From the NCBI GenBank assembly GCA_023399155.1, contig JAEWQP010000038.1:28938-92937 (forward strand): a DNA stretch of 64,000 nt. Reading direction: 5' to 3'. This document shows, one piece after another, positions 33,569-42,823 of the stretch (the first letter of the stretch is position 1; the number at the start of each line of letters is the position of its first letter). The notes under the pieces are model-generated. The model saw only the letters and a program-made list of their open reading frames with translations. It searched no databases and was not told the DNA's origin. The translations under genes and the position numbers were made by a program. The stretch comes from Verrucomicrobiota bacterium. Its GTDB lineage: Bacteria > Verrucomicrobiota > Verrucomicrobiia > Opitutales > Opitutaceae.

Positions 33569-35522
33569 GCCGCATATCATTATCAGACGACTGCGTGTCC
33601 GAGCCGGAACCCATATTGCGTATGATCAACGCTTTCACGATGGCATTAACGTGATTCGCGGCGAGAACAGCTCAGGAAAGTCTACAATTCTCGATTTCAT
33701 ATTCTTCGTTCTCGGCGGAGACATCACGATCTGGAAATCTGCAGCCGCTCTATGTACCGACGTGACCGCCGAAGTTTCCATCACGGGAGAAATAGTCACA
33801 CTCCAAAGGGAAATCTCACCCTCGCGGCCTTCCCTATGCATCTATTTAGGCACCATGGATGAGTCTGATGCTCACCGTTTCAAGAACTGGTCAGTCTATC
33901 CCTATGCAGCCAAAGGCGAGAGCGAGAGTTTTTCTAAAGTTCTCTTCAGAATACTCGGTTTCCCAGAGGTACGCTCTGATCAAGATAATATCATCACGAT
34001 GCATCAGGTACTCCGCCTTGCATACGTGGATCAGGTTTCGCGCAAGACTTCGTTAATGCGCGAGCACGATTGGGATACCCCGCTTACGCGTCAGATTGTG
34101 GCGGACCTATTGCTCGGAGTATATGACGACTCTCTATATGCTGATGAACAGGAATTGCGGCAACTTGACCTCGACTTTCGAGCAGCCGAACAACAACTCA
34201 TCCACAATCGAGACATAGTTGATGCGGTCGAGCAGGGTCTTACCCAAGAGAAACTCGACAACCGGATCGCTAAGGCGGCTGCCGCACTAGACGAAGTTAA
34301 TGATCGCATTGATTCTGCGCTCGACGAGAAGCTAACGGTGCAAGACACGTCGCAAGGTGAGATTGAACGACTCCGAAAAGAGATCATCAGACTAAACCAC
34401 AAGGCATCGTCAATCACATCGACAATTGATGAACTGCAGGTGGATGAGGCTGACTCAATTCGGTTTGTTGAGAGCCTTTCCGAGAAGGTTGCCGCCATTG
34501 ATGAATCGTTGGCTACGCAGCTAGCCATAGGGCAACTGCCATCGTGTCCGGTATGCAGCGTACCACTAAAACATGAGCACGGCATAACAACGTGCGAGTT
34601 TAGCGGCAGGAGAATCAAAACTGATACGCCACGGACGGAACTGCTTAAAGTGCGCGAGGAGATTCGATATCAGATCCAGGAATCGCAGTCGCTCATCCGG
34701 GAGCGCCAGGAAAAGCTCGCCACTCTAGCTTTTGAGAAGGAAGAAGTGGTCGCAGCTATTGCTCGAGCGACACGCACGCTCAAGCAAAAGACAAGTTCGG
34801 TGAAGTCCGCACGCGACAACAGACTCAACGAACTGTACCTTGAAAAAGGGCGTCTCGAGTCCGACTTCTCTACGACGCAAAAACTCGGAAAGTATCTGGA
34901 GGTTCTTGTTCGTCTAGAAAAGCACGTTGCATCCCTTCGTTCCGCAATAGGCGGCTTGAAGGAGAGGATACGGCAAAAGCGCGGACTGCAACGGGCTCGA
35001 TGGGCACGCGCAATCGACGATGTCGGGCGAAACGTCGCCTATATCTTAATGAACGATTTCGACCGGCAGCGGGAGTTCCAACAATACGAGTCTCTCCACC
35101 TATTGTTTAGCAAGAACACGTACTTATGGAACGGGCGGAACAATTTCTCGGCAAGCTCCACGGTCATGGTGAAGAACGCTATCCATTTCGCTTTGCTGTT
35201 TGCTTCGACTGCCGACGATCAATTCCGGTATCCACGGTTTCTGCTCTGCGACACAATCGAGGAAGGTGGAATGGAGCGGGAAAGGTCGCACCACTTCCAA
35301 GCGTTCATAGCCGAGGCTGCAAAGCAGGCTAAACAACCCTTTCAGATCATTCTGGCAGTGGCTTCACTTTCCCCAGTTCTCGATAGTTCTGAATACACCG
35401 TTGGACCGGAGTATTCCGCAGGCCGAAAAGTCCTGGATTTACCCGACGAGCTACAACTCCGCGCGACGCAGCCGCTTTTGCACGAGGAGTTTTCCGGCGG
35501 CGAACGCGAGCAGACATCATGA
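33555..35522 (+). CDS. Rad50/SMC-like ATPase of an ABC three-component system
   Basis: The product is 655 aa. Walker A is GENSSGKST (36-44). A Q-loop-like TMHQVLRLAYVDQ follows near 148-160. Coiled-coil arms at about 195-325 and 360-480 flank a zinc-hook-like turn with CPVC (331-334) and a further Cys347. The ABC signature is NFSASSTVM (530-538), and Walker B is RFLLCDTIEEGGME (561-574). The coiled coil is much shorter than in Rad50/SMC. The protein is the motor and sensor of the operon; such ATPases probably detect unusual DNA or nucleoprotein and trigger an effector. Base composition is visibly lower in G+C than flanking genes. Confidence 0.9.
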   Translation: MTENRPHIIIRRLRVRAGTHIAYDQRFHDGINVIRGENSSGKSTILDFIFFVLGGDITIWKSAAALCTDVTAEVSITGEIVTLQREISPSRPSLCIYLGTMDESDAHRFKNWSVYPYAAKGESESFSKVLFRILGFPEVRSDQDNIITMHQVLRLAYVDQVSRKTSLMREHDWDTPLTRQIVADLLLGVYDDSLYADEQELRQLDLDFRAAEQQLIHNRDIVDAVEQGLTQEKLDNRIAKAAAALDEVNDRIDSALDEKLTVQDTSQGEIERLRKEIIRLNHKASSITSTIDELQVDEADSIRFVESLSEKVAAIDESLATQLAIGQLPSCPVCSVPLKHEHGITTCEFSGRRIKTDTPRTELLKVREEIRYQIQESQSLIRERQEKLATLAFEKEEVVAAIARATRTLKQKTSSVKSARDNRLNELYLEKGRLESDFSTTQKLGKYLEVLVRLEKHVASLRSAIGGLKERIRQKRGLQRARWARAIDDVGRNVAYILMNDFDRQREFQQYESLHLLFSKNTYLWNGRNNFSASSTVMVKNAIHFALLFASTADDQFRYPRFLLCDTIEEGGMERERSHHFQAFIAEAAKQAKQPFQIILAVASLSPVLDSSEYTVGPEYSAGRKVLDLPDELQLRATQPLLHEEFSGGEREQTS

Positions 35523-35529
35523 TGAGGTG

Positions 35530-35592
35530 AGGCTTTGGGGCTTGGGGTTCATCGCGATCGATCAATACAGCCGGTACGCCGTCATTACGTGC
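35530..35592 (-). repeat. Gene-tail repeat, second copy
   Basis: Matches 16561-16624 with a one-base deletion (GCGATCGATCAATACAG versus GCGATCGAACCAATACAG). The deletion turns the tail YRLYWFDRN into YRLY-stop. It begins directly after the stop of the ABC-3C ATPase gene. Confidence 0.7.
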
Positions 35593-36217
35593 ACCACTCC
35601 GTTGCTGTCCGAGTAGTGGTACTCGCCGGCGGGGATGAGGCGACCGTTCACGGTGTTCCGCGCGAGGTGGCGTTCAGCCGGCTGTCATCCTGCAAAAATA
35701 CGGTGCCCTCCACCCACCCTCGTCCACGGCTATCGCTTGAGGGTGGTCCATCGCCCTGGACGATCGCGCCTTTGCCGACACGTGAGAGGATCCGACCGTC
35801 GATCCAGATCTCGGCGTGGCTCCACGGGGAGAACGGAACAATCGCCGACGGCTCCTGCACCATTCTCGCTGTTTGCAGCTGGGTTGCACCTATCTCCGCC
35901 GCAACAAGCTCGCGCTCCTTCTACTCCGACTCGACCTGAGCGGCACATACGGCCTGCTCGGCTTCGAGTCGTTTGAGTTGTTCCTGACGACTGGCTGCTT
36001 CCTCTGCAGCCTTCTTTTCCGCGGCGGCGCGTTCGACCAGTTCCTCTTCGGTCGGCAGGCGCAGCTTCAAGGCCGCCGTGCACGCGGGGGTGAGTTGCGC
36101 CGCGTGTACTGTCTCCACCGCTCCACCGTGCAGCACGATCAGACTCGTCGGCTCCTGGGAGACGATCTTCACGTCGGTCCAGGTACTCCCATCGGCAAAG
36201 ACGAGGTCGGTCGCCAT
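35562..36217 (-). pseudogene. Broken gene: nonsense and frameshift in a small exported-type protein
   Basis: Starting at the ATG at 36217 the frame reads MATDLVFADGSTWTDVKIVS, then VLHGGAVETVHAAQL and a charged coiled coil (RAAAEKKAAEEAASRQEQLK). An in-frame TAG (35921-35923) interrupts ESE-KERELVAAEIG. The same frame then continues HAEIWIDGRILSRVGKGAIV to 35648. A shift of frame follows and the tail is NGRLIPAGEYHYSDSNGVVH. The N-terminal domain resembles Verrucomicrobial proteins of the type DLV(F/L)xDGxTxxxxKIVSxxPxxxxxxHxGG. Two lesions make it non-functional. Confidence 0.75.
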
Positions 36218-36693
36218 GGCCGTGAGTGGCTCGACGACGGGCGATCGCTTCTGCGACTTCTGCGCCTCTTTGCGGCTGTCGGATGGAATGGTCCCAGGTC
36301 CAAGGTCACAGGTCGCAGGAGATTGCCCACGAAGCACACCGGATCGGTCTCTGTTCTCTCCGCGATCTCCTGTGAATTCTCAGGAACAAAAGGACCAAGG
36401 GACAAACAGACGAAAGGACGAAGAGGCCAGTGACCGCGGCGGGCGCGGGAGATGGGCAGATTGGAGATTGGAGATCGGCCGGTTATCCCGAACTACGATC
36501 TGCGATCTCCGAACTATCGTTCGTCCTTGCTGCCGGCAGTCGTTGTCCCGAATCCGAGACCAGCTCGGCGCGTTTCTGGAATCCGTAGGCGACCCTGCGG
36601 TGGAGCCGTTCGTTCGCTCGCCGTTGCGCGCCAGGGTCTTGCGGCCACTCGCCGCCACTTGGCACGGCACGTGCCTTGGGTGGTCACGTCGCC
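36218..36693. other. Intergenic region
   Basis: No gene seen. At 36382-36418 a run AAAGGACCAAGGGACAAACA resembles the GGACCACGGGAC repeats found near the ABC exporter. Confidence 0.45.
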
Positions 36694-37407
36694 ATGGACA
36701 ACCGTTATCGAAACGTCTTCTGGATTCTCGCCTTCACGACACTCGCCAGCCTCGTGCTCTACGGGTTGGGTGCGGTCGCTCAGCCGCCACCGAGCGGGCC
36801 GCATGGGTTCATCCCCGACTCGCTCGAGGCGGCGCCGCGACCCGCGTCGCTTCTGGCGCGACTCTCGCCGGTCTTCGTCCTCGTCTATGCCTTCTCGTTT
36901 CTTCCCGTGGTCGTGTTGTTCACGATCGCGAAATTCCGCGCGCAGCCGTTCGGGATGATCCTCGGGTCGTGCCTCGTGGTGACCTCGCTGCTGATCGAGA
37001 TCATCAACGCACTGCCGCTCACCGCGCACCTGGTCGCCCATCCGCGGGCCGCCGGCGTCCCGCCCGATGTCGTGCTCTACATGATGCAGACCGACGCGGT
37101 TCGTTTCCTCGCCCTCGATGTCGCTGGATTCACCCTGGCCTACGTCGGCCTCGTGGTGTTTGCCGTCGTCCTCGTCCGCGAGCATCGCTGGCTGGCGCGG
37201 CTCGTCGTCGCGAGCACGCTGCTCTTCGCGGCCAACGTCCCGCTCCTCTGGGTGCAACCGTGGGTGGCCGTGCTCCTGATGGTCGCATCGATCTTCGCGT
37301 TTGCAGGCATCCCCCTCCTCCTCGCCGGGATCGCGATACGCGAGGTATCGAGCCTCGCGATACCGATGACCGGTCGCCAGCCCGCGAGCTGCGGCGCTCC
37401 GCTCTGA
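36694..37407 (+). CDS. Multi-span membrane protein of unknown function
   Basis: The product is 237 aa from the ATG at 36694 (an alternative start lies at 36676). About six to seven hydrophobic spans are seen: VFWILAFTTLASLVLYGLGA, VFVLVYAFSFLPVVVLFTI, MILGSCLVVTSLLIEIINAL, FLALDVAGFTLAYVGLVVFA, RLVVASTLLFAANVPLLWV and VLLMVASIFAFAGIPLLLAG. The layout is similar to DUF4386-type membrane proteins, but I cannot assign it firmly. No signal peptide, no catalytic motif. Confidence 0.75.
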   Translation: MDNRYRNVFWILAFTTLASLVLYGLGAVAQPPPSGPHGFIPDSLEAAPRPASLLARLSPVFVLVYAFSFLPVVVLFTIAKFRAQPFGMILGSCLVVTSLLIEIINALPLTAHLVAHPRAAGVPPDVVLYMMQTDAVRFLALDVAGFTLAYVGLVVFAVVLVREHRWLARLVVASTLLFAANVPLLWVQPWVAVLLMVASIFAFAGIPLLLAGIAIREVSSLAIPMTGRQPASCGAPL

Positions 37408-37471
37408 CCGTCCTCCCTCGACTCCTGCGCAGTACGCCCGAAATCGCAGCCTGCCGCGCGGCGGGCGCCGA

Positions 37472-38551
37472 TCAGTCGTCGTCGCCAAAGATCGCGCGGA
37501 GGAAGGTCCAACCGGGGGAACCGTGGTCGCGGCGCACCGTTTCCCAATAGGCGATGTAGCGGCTCTGGCCGATGATCCCCAGTGGACCGTCGTAGATTCC
37601 GCCGCGTCCCCCGTGATCATGCACGCGGACGGCAAGCACGTTGGTTTCCTTCAGCAGGGATGCGGGAAAGGTGTATCCGCGCTGTTGCGCATAATAGTCG
37701 GCGCCGCTGTGTCGGTCGGCATCGGTGAGCGATCCGGAGCCACCGATACGCGTGCCGTTGAGGTAGACTTCATCGGTGTCATCGATCCGGCCAAGCATGA
37801 GAACCATGGTCGTGTCAGACAACTGAGCGGGGGCGCTGAAGGTCTTTCGATACCACGCGAAGCCATCGAAGTCGTAGCCGGTGTCCTCCCAGTACGCAGG
37901 CACCGAGATCGGCTTGAACTGCGATTCGTCGGCCTGCACGTCCTTCCACTCCGGATCATCGCCGGGGCGGAATTTCCATTCTCCGGCGAGCAAGATCTCG
38001 GGCAGTGGAGTCTCGGTGCTGTATATGCCGATGCGATCACCGCGGATCCCGCCGACCTGGGCGCCATCGTAGACGCGGATGGCGATGACGTTATCACCCG
38101 ATCGCAGCGTGCCGGGCGGGATGCCGTAGACGCGGTCCTGGTTGTAGGCGGTGGCATAGTGCGGCGGAAATGCTCCGGTGCCGCCGATGCGCTTGCCGTT
38201 GAGGAACACCTCATCGGCGTCGTCGATACGGCCGAGAAGCAGGTAGGTGAGCTGCGCGGGATCCTCGTCGAACGAAAAGGTCCGGCGGTACCACGCGTAG
38301 CCGTTGTAGTCCCGGTAGCCTTCGTCCTCCCAGTTTCCCGGCACCCGGACGGACGACCACGCGTCGTCGTTGAAGTTCGGCTGGGCGCGACGCGCATCGT
38401 CACCGACGGAAAAGAGCCAGTTTCCGCGGAGATTCACGAGTCGATCCTCGGAGCGACTGGAGCGGCCGGCGGCAACGGTGACCGTGAGGCCGGCGAGAAG
38501 AATGAGGGTGGCAAGTCTGCCAGGGTGGAATGAGGATGGGAACAAGGTCAT
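37472..38551 (-). CDS. Secreted protein with two tandem galactose-binding-like (GH2 jelly-roll) domains
   Basis: The product is 359 aa from the ATG at 38551, with signal peptide MTLFPSSFHPGRLATLILLA. Two homologous jelly-roll domains follow. Domain 1 contains WSSVRVPGNWEDEGYRDYNG-YAWYRR and LLLGRIDDADEVFLNGKRIG. Domain 2 contains KPISVPAYWEDTGYDFDG-FAWYRK and LGRIDDTDEVYLNGTRIG. This is the sugar-binding domain seen at the N-terminus of GH2 enzymes, here duplicated and without any catalytic domain. It may be a glycan-binding protein or a truncated enzyme. The frame is open upstream to 39145, but that part is non-coding in character. Confidence 0.85.
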   Translation of the reverse strand: MTLFPSSFHPGRLATLILLAGLTVTVAAGRSSRSEDRLVNLRGNWLFSVGDDARRAQPNFNDDAWSSVRVPGNWEDEGYRDYNGYAWYRRTFSFDEDPAQLTYLLLGRIDDADEVFLNGKRIGGTGAFPPHYATAYNQDRVYGIPPGTLRSGDNVIAIRVYDGAQVGGIRGDRIGIYSTETPLPEILLAGEWKFRPGDDPEWKDVQADESQFKPISVPAYWEDTGYDFDGFAWYRKTFSAPAQLSDTTMVLMLGRIDDTDEVYLNGTRIGGSGSLTDADRHSGADYYAQQRGYTFPASLLKETNVLAVRVHDHGGRGGIYDGPLGIIGQSRYIAYWETVRRDHGSPGWTFLRAIFGDDD

Positions 38552-38967
38552 GGCAATGCGATGGGGCCGAAACCGGCACGCCTGTGCGCACTTCCGGCCA
38601 GACCAACAACACCGCCCGCGCGGTTGAAGTTGCAGAAACGCCGCCGTCGCAAGGCGGGTTGCCCAGGAGGAACTGCGTTGAGGCGAGGGGCTAGAGGCTA
38701 GAGGCGACAGGAAGTCGTAGCAGCCGCTTTGCCGACCCGATGGCCTGGCTCCTGAGGAACATTTCCGTTCAAATCGGCACGCTCCGCAAAAATGCAGGTG
38801 CTGAGTTCGAGGATGAACACGCCGACGTTTGGCGTGTGCTCCTCCTCCGCGCATCCCGTCCGGATTCGCCGCGCCGATCGCTGTCAGCTTGCGCTGATCT
38901 CCCGACTGCCCGCCGTGGTCTACGGACGCGGCTCGCGTCCTGGACGCCGTGGATCCAGCATGCGGGT
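38552..38967. other. Divergent intergenic region
   Basis: No gene seen; a short GGCTAGAGGCTAGAGGCGACA repeat near 38687-38709. Must contain promoters for both flanking genes. Confidence 0.4.
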
Positions 38968-39429
38968 ATGCGAATGGCTCCACCCAAAATCCCGCCCGTC
39001 GCGCTCGCGCTTCTTGTCGCCGGGATGATGTGGCTGACGTCGCGACTGGCCCCGGCGTTTGCCACTGTGCTGCCCGCATCACGGGTCGTCGCGGTGTGCC
39101 TGGGTGTGCTTGGAATCGGTATCGCGGCGGCGGGCGTGGTTTCATTTCGGCGGGCGGCTACGACCGTCAATCCAATGCGGCCGGAGACCGCCTCGTCGCT
39201 CGTCGTCACCGGCGTCTACCGCTTCACACGAAATCCGATGTATCTCGGGCTCCTGATCCTGCTGCTCGGCTGGGCAGTGTTTCTCTCGAATGCCGTCGGC
39301 TTCGTGTGGCTTCCAGCGTTCATGCTCATCATGAACCGTGTTCAGATCGCCGCGGAGGAATCGGCGCTCGCCGCCCTGTTCGGGCCCGAGTTCACTCGCT
39401 ACCGGATGAACGTGCGGCGGTGGCTGTGA
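38968..39429 (+). CDS. Isoprenylcysteine carboxyl methyltransferase (ICMT/PEMT)-family protein
   Basis: The product is 153 aa from the ATG at 38968 (38974 also possible). Spans include VALALLVAGMMWLTSRL, VVAVCLGVLGIGIAAAGVVS and LGLLILLLGWAVFLSNAVGF. The signature is VVTGVYRFTRNPMYLGLL, with the (S/T)RNPMY-L motif, followed by the C-terminal EESALAALFGPEFTRYRMNV. These enzymes methylate lipid or isoprenoid carboxyl or amine groups at the membrane using SAM. Bacterial substrates are mostly unknown. The upstream frame extension to 38740 has no membrane or family character. Confidence 0.88.
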   Translation: MRMAPPKIPPVALALLVAGMMWLTSRLAPAFATVLPASRVVAVCLGVLGIGIAAAGVVSFRRAATTVNPMRPETASSLVVTGVYRFTRNPMYLGLLILLLGWAVFLSNAVGFVWLPAFMLIMNRVQIAAEESALAALFGPEFTRYRMNVRRWL

Positions 39430-39685
39430 CCGCGCGGCGGCGTTCATCCGGCCTTTCCCCCGTTGTTCCACCCGTTGGATACAGCCCTGATACTCCTCTA
39501 GGCGTCGGTTTTGCGCCCGCGGTCGCGCTCTTCGCCCGGATCGTCGGACTCGATCGCGGCGTGCGGCTCAGGATCAGCGCGCGCTTGGAAGTGGCGGATC
39601 CGGCACGGCAATTTCCCAGGGCGAAATCGCAGGCAGCGGGAGATCGACGAATGGCGCTGGGCAGTCCTTCGTCCCTGACCGCTCC

Positions 39686-41065
39686 CTACTCCACCGAAGC
39701 GCTGATGGCCCGCGGGCCGTTTTTCAGAAAGGACAGCCGGGTGCTGAGGTCGGCTCCCGCGGCGTTCCTGGCCGTGACCTCGTATTCACCGTAGAATGCC
39801 TGGACTTTGACCCAACCCGATTCGTCCGTCTTTGCCACCACATCGGTGGACCATGTCTTGTGAAACGCCTCCATGAGCCAGAGGTAGAGCGGTTTCGGGC
39901 TCATGTCTTTCCGAAGCAGACCGGCCGGTGCTCCGGTCCAGCTGTTCAGGTCGGAAAAATCCCACCACGTGACCGCTTCCACGGCGTGATGACTGAACAG
40001 AAGCGTGTAGAGGTCGCGGCCGTATTCGAGTTGTCGCTGTTCTCCCTCCGGCGTGGTTTCCCAATCCGTCCGCACGGTGGCCCAGTCCATGTCGTCCTTG
40101 TCCTTGAATTTTCCCGACAGGATCGTGAGCTCGGTGAAATGAAGCGGCAGTCCGAAGCGTGCGTAGGTGTCGCACACTGACCAGACCTTGTCCATCGGCC
40201 ACAACTCCTTGTGCATGTGGCTCTGGATGCCCAGGATATCCATCGGGGCTTTCAGCTTCTGCAGTTCCGCGACCAGGTTTTCAAAGTCGGCGGAGACATT
40301 GAAGTCATTATACAGCAGCTTCGCCCGCGGATTGGCCTCGTGCGCCAGGGTGAGGGTCTCGTTCACCACGCGGGTGGTTCCCTGCGCTTTCACCCAGCGG
40401 CCGATGGCGGTGTCCGACTTGTCGCTGACGGTCGTCTCGTTGATGACGTCGAAGATTTCGATCGAATCCTTGAAGCTGCGGACGATCCCGCCGATGCGCT
40501 CCCGCTGCAACGTGAGCACGTCGGCATCGGGCAGCGTCCGGGCCCAGCCTGGGAACATTTCGTGCCAGGCGAGCGGGTGGCCCTTGGTCACGATGTTGTG
40601 CGCACGACACCAGGCGGCCATCTTTCTCACGTCGGCTTCCTTGGTCTGACCCCGTTCCGGCTCGTACGTGCTCCAGTAGAGCGGAAGGGTGGCGAAGTTC
40701 AGGAGCGCGGCAAAACGCGCTTCGTAGGCCTGCTGCAGCGCGGGATCGATCGCCGGCTCGGACACGTTGGCGAGGAGGAAGCCGTTGCTGCCCAACTTGA
40801 ATTCGTGCGAGACCAGCCGCACGCGCACCTCGGTGTTCTTCAGCGGCTTTCCCTCGCGATCCAGCACCCGGATCTCAGCGAGACCGGTCCGATGCTGGCG
40901 AATCCGCGCCTCGGCGGTGTCGAGCAGCGCCTTTTCGTCGCGGGTGTTGTCGCCCGTCGCGTTGACCTTGGAGAGCTCGGCGGCGTTGTCCGCGCTTTGA
41001 GCCGCAGCGAGCAACGGAAGGGTGACGAGGAGGAGGAGTGGAAGCCACTTCATCCTTCCGAGCAT
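39686..41065 (-). CDS. GH10 endo-xylanase, secreted
   Basis: The product is 459 aa from the ATG at 41065 (41053 is an alternative). Signal peptide is KWLPLLLLVTLPLLAAAQ. An N-terminal domain of about 70 residues (GLAEIRVLDREGKPLKNTEV) precedes the barrel, as in the xylanases that carry a transthyretin-like front part. GH10 motifs are LYWSTYEPERGQ, GHPLAWHEMFPGW, the acid/base Glu210 in IFDVINETTV, and the nucleophile Glu312 in PLHFTELTIL. WWDFSDLNSWTGAPAGLL completes the active site. It cleaves beta-1,4-xylan internally. It is isolated from the other hemicellulases but functionally complements GH51, GH127 and CE15. Confidence 0.93.
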   Translation of the reverse strand: MLGRMKWLPLLLLVTLPLLAAAQSADNAAELSKVNATGDNTRDEKALLDTAEARIRQHRTGLAEIRVLDREGKPLKNTEVRVRLVSHEFKLGSNGFLLANVSEPAIDPALQQAYEARFAALLNFATLPLYWSTYEPERGQTKEADVRKMAAWCRAHNIVTKGHPLAWHEMFPGWARTLPDADVLTLQRERIGGIVRSFKDSIEIFDVINETTVSDKSDTAIGRWVKAQGTTRVVNETLTLAHEANPRAKLLYNDFNVSADFENLVAELQKLKAPMDILGIQSHMHKELWPMDKVWSVCDTYARFGLPLHFTELTILSGKFKDKDDMDWATVRTDWETTPEGEQRQLEYGRDLYTLLFSHHAVEAVTWWDFSDLNSWTGAPAGLLRKDMSPKPLYLWLMEAFHKTWSTDVVAKTDESGWVKVQAFYGEYEVTARNAAGADLSTRLSFLKNGPRAISASVE

Positions 41066-41482
41066 GCGACGCACGTCGACCGAGGCAAGAATCGTCGCCG
41101 CGACGCCGCGGTGGCCGGGCCGTGCTCCGTATCATAGATCCCCGGACAGGCTGGCATGAGCCACAACTCGGCCGTGTGTCACAGAGATCATAGAGCGAGA
41201 TCCCGAGGATACCGAGCGCAATCAAAGGAATACAGCCCATGGATCCGTCACCCAGGCGATCGTTGGTTTCCCATGCGAATGCATGCGCTACACCAATCGC
41301 TCCGCCGGCCTGCGGCCCCCGCCCGAACGGATGATGCCGCGCACATTGTCTCGACTCCGCACAGACGAGGCTGGAGAAGGCATCCCCGACCCGCCCACCG
41401 CCCTGCCAGCCTGTTCGACTTCAGTGTCGGCGTGGACCTCAGCGCGAACCCACCGACGCACAGAATCCACCCTCAGCCCCCC
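41066..41482. other. Divergent intergenic region
   Basis: No gene seen; contains promoters for the xylanase (minus) and the Gfo/Idh/MocA gene (plus). The open frame running into the latter from 41156 has no coding character. Confidence 0.45.
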
Positions 41483-42823
41483 ATGAAACGACGCACGTTC
41501 CTCTCCACCCTCGCCACCACGGGTGCCGCCCTCGCAGCCAGCCGACGGGTGTCGGCCGAAGCCACCACCAAGCCCGCCACGGTCGCCATCATCGGGTGCG
41601 GCTGGTTCGGCCCGCTCGTCTACGACGCTTTCGCCAAATACTTCGACGTCACCTGCATCGCGCTGTGCGATCCGGATACGACAGCGCTCGCGAAGACGGG
41701 CGAGATGATCGCGCGTCATCAGAAGGCCGTGCCACGCACGTTCGCGGATTTCCGCGAAATGCTCGCCGCGGCGGTGCCGGAGATCGCGCTGATCAGCACG
41801 CCCGACCATTGGCATGCTCTGCCGGCGATCGCGGCCATGCAGGCCGGAGCCGACGTGATCCTGGAGAAGCCGATCAGCCACGACGTGATCGAAGGCGAGG
41901 CGATCGTGGCGGCGGCCCGGAAGTACAAACGCGTCGTGCAGGTCAACCTGCAGCGGCGCAGCACGCGCTGTCTCGCCGAGGCGCGCGACCGCTACCTGCG
42001 CAGCGGCCGGATCGGCAAGCTCGCCATGGTCGAGACCTACTCCTACCTGCATGGCCGCTCCGCCGCGCCCGTGCCCGAGTCCGCTCCGCCCACCACGCTC
42101 GACTATGACCTTTGGACGGGCCCGGCCCCGCTTCTGCCCTATCGCGCGGTGCGCTGGCGCAACTTCGCCGAATACGGCAACGGCCAGATCGGCGACCTGG
42201 GCGTGCACATGATCGACACCGTGCGCTGGATGCTCGATCTCGGCTGGCCCGAGTCGATCGCCTCGACGGGTGGTGTGTTGGTGGATACGGACGCGAGCGC
42301 AACGATTCCCGACACCCAGCGCAGCGTGTTCCGCTACCCGGGGCTGGAGTTGACCTGGGAGCATCGCACGTGGGGCGCCGCACCGATCCCGAGCCGGCAC
42401 TGGACCGACCTGTGGGGCGCGCGTTTCCTGGGCAGCGCCGGCACCCTGCGCCTTTCGATCTTCGGATATGAGTTCATCCCGGCCGACGGCGGCCCGCGCG
42501 AGGGTTTCACCATGCTCTCCAAATCCGGAGACCTGGAGAACATCGACGGCGACCTCCAGCCCGCGGCGCTCGAGGAAATCCATCGCGATCACCTCGCCGA
42601 TTTCATGCGGGCCCGGGTCACCCGGCAGGATCCCATCTCCGGGGTCGAGCAAGGCCACATCTCCTCTGCGGCCTGCATCCTCGCAAATCTGGCCCTGCAG
42701 CTCGGACGTCCGCTCGCCTACGATCCCGCGACGCGCACGATCCCTGGCGATGCCGAGGCGACGCGCGCGCTGACCCGTGCCTACCGGGCTCCGTGGATCC
42801 ACCCCGATCCGACCCGCGTGTAG
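41483..42823 (+). CDS. Gfo/Idh/MocA-family oxidoreductase with Tat signal
   Basis: The product is 446 aa from the ATG at 41483. MKRRTFLSTLATTGAALAAS is a Tat-type signal with twin Arg (K-R-R-T-F-L). The Rossmann NAD(P) motif is VAIIGCGWFGPLVYDAF. EKPISHDVIEGE holds the conserved catalytic Lys of the family (EKP). Substrate-domain motifs follow (GQIGDLGVHMIDTVRWML). Secreted members are abundant in Verrucomicrobia and Planctomycetes and act on sugars or inositols, mostly with unknown specificity. It is divergent from the GH10 xylanase. Confidence 0.92.
   Translation: MKRRTFLSTLATTGAALAASRRVSAEATTKPATVAIIGCGWFGPLVYDAFAKYFDVTCIALCDPDTTALAKTGEMIARHQKAVPRTFADFREMLAAAVPEIALISTPDHWHALPAIAAMQAGADVILEKPISHDVIEGEAIVAAARKYKRVVQVNLQRRSTRCLAEARDRYLRSGRIGKLAMVETYSYLHGRSAAPVPESAPPTTLDYDLWTGPAPLLPYRAVRWRNFAEYGNGQIGDLGVHMIDTVRWMLDLGWPESIASTGGVLVDTDASATIPDTQRSVFRYPGLELTWEHRTWGAAPIPSRHWTDLWGARFLGSAGTLRLSIFGYEFIPADGGPREGFTMLSKSGDLENIDGDLQPAALEEIHRDHLADFMRARVTRQDPISGVEQGHISSAACILANLALQLGRPLAYDPATRTIPGDAEATRALTRAYRAPWIHPDPTRV

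Noticed and set aside
41288..42802. 504-codon open frame on the minus strand
   Set aside because: Antisense of the Gfo/Idh/MocA gene, which has a Tat signal and clear family motifs.
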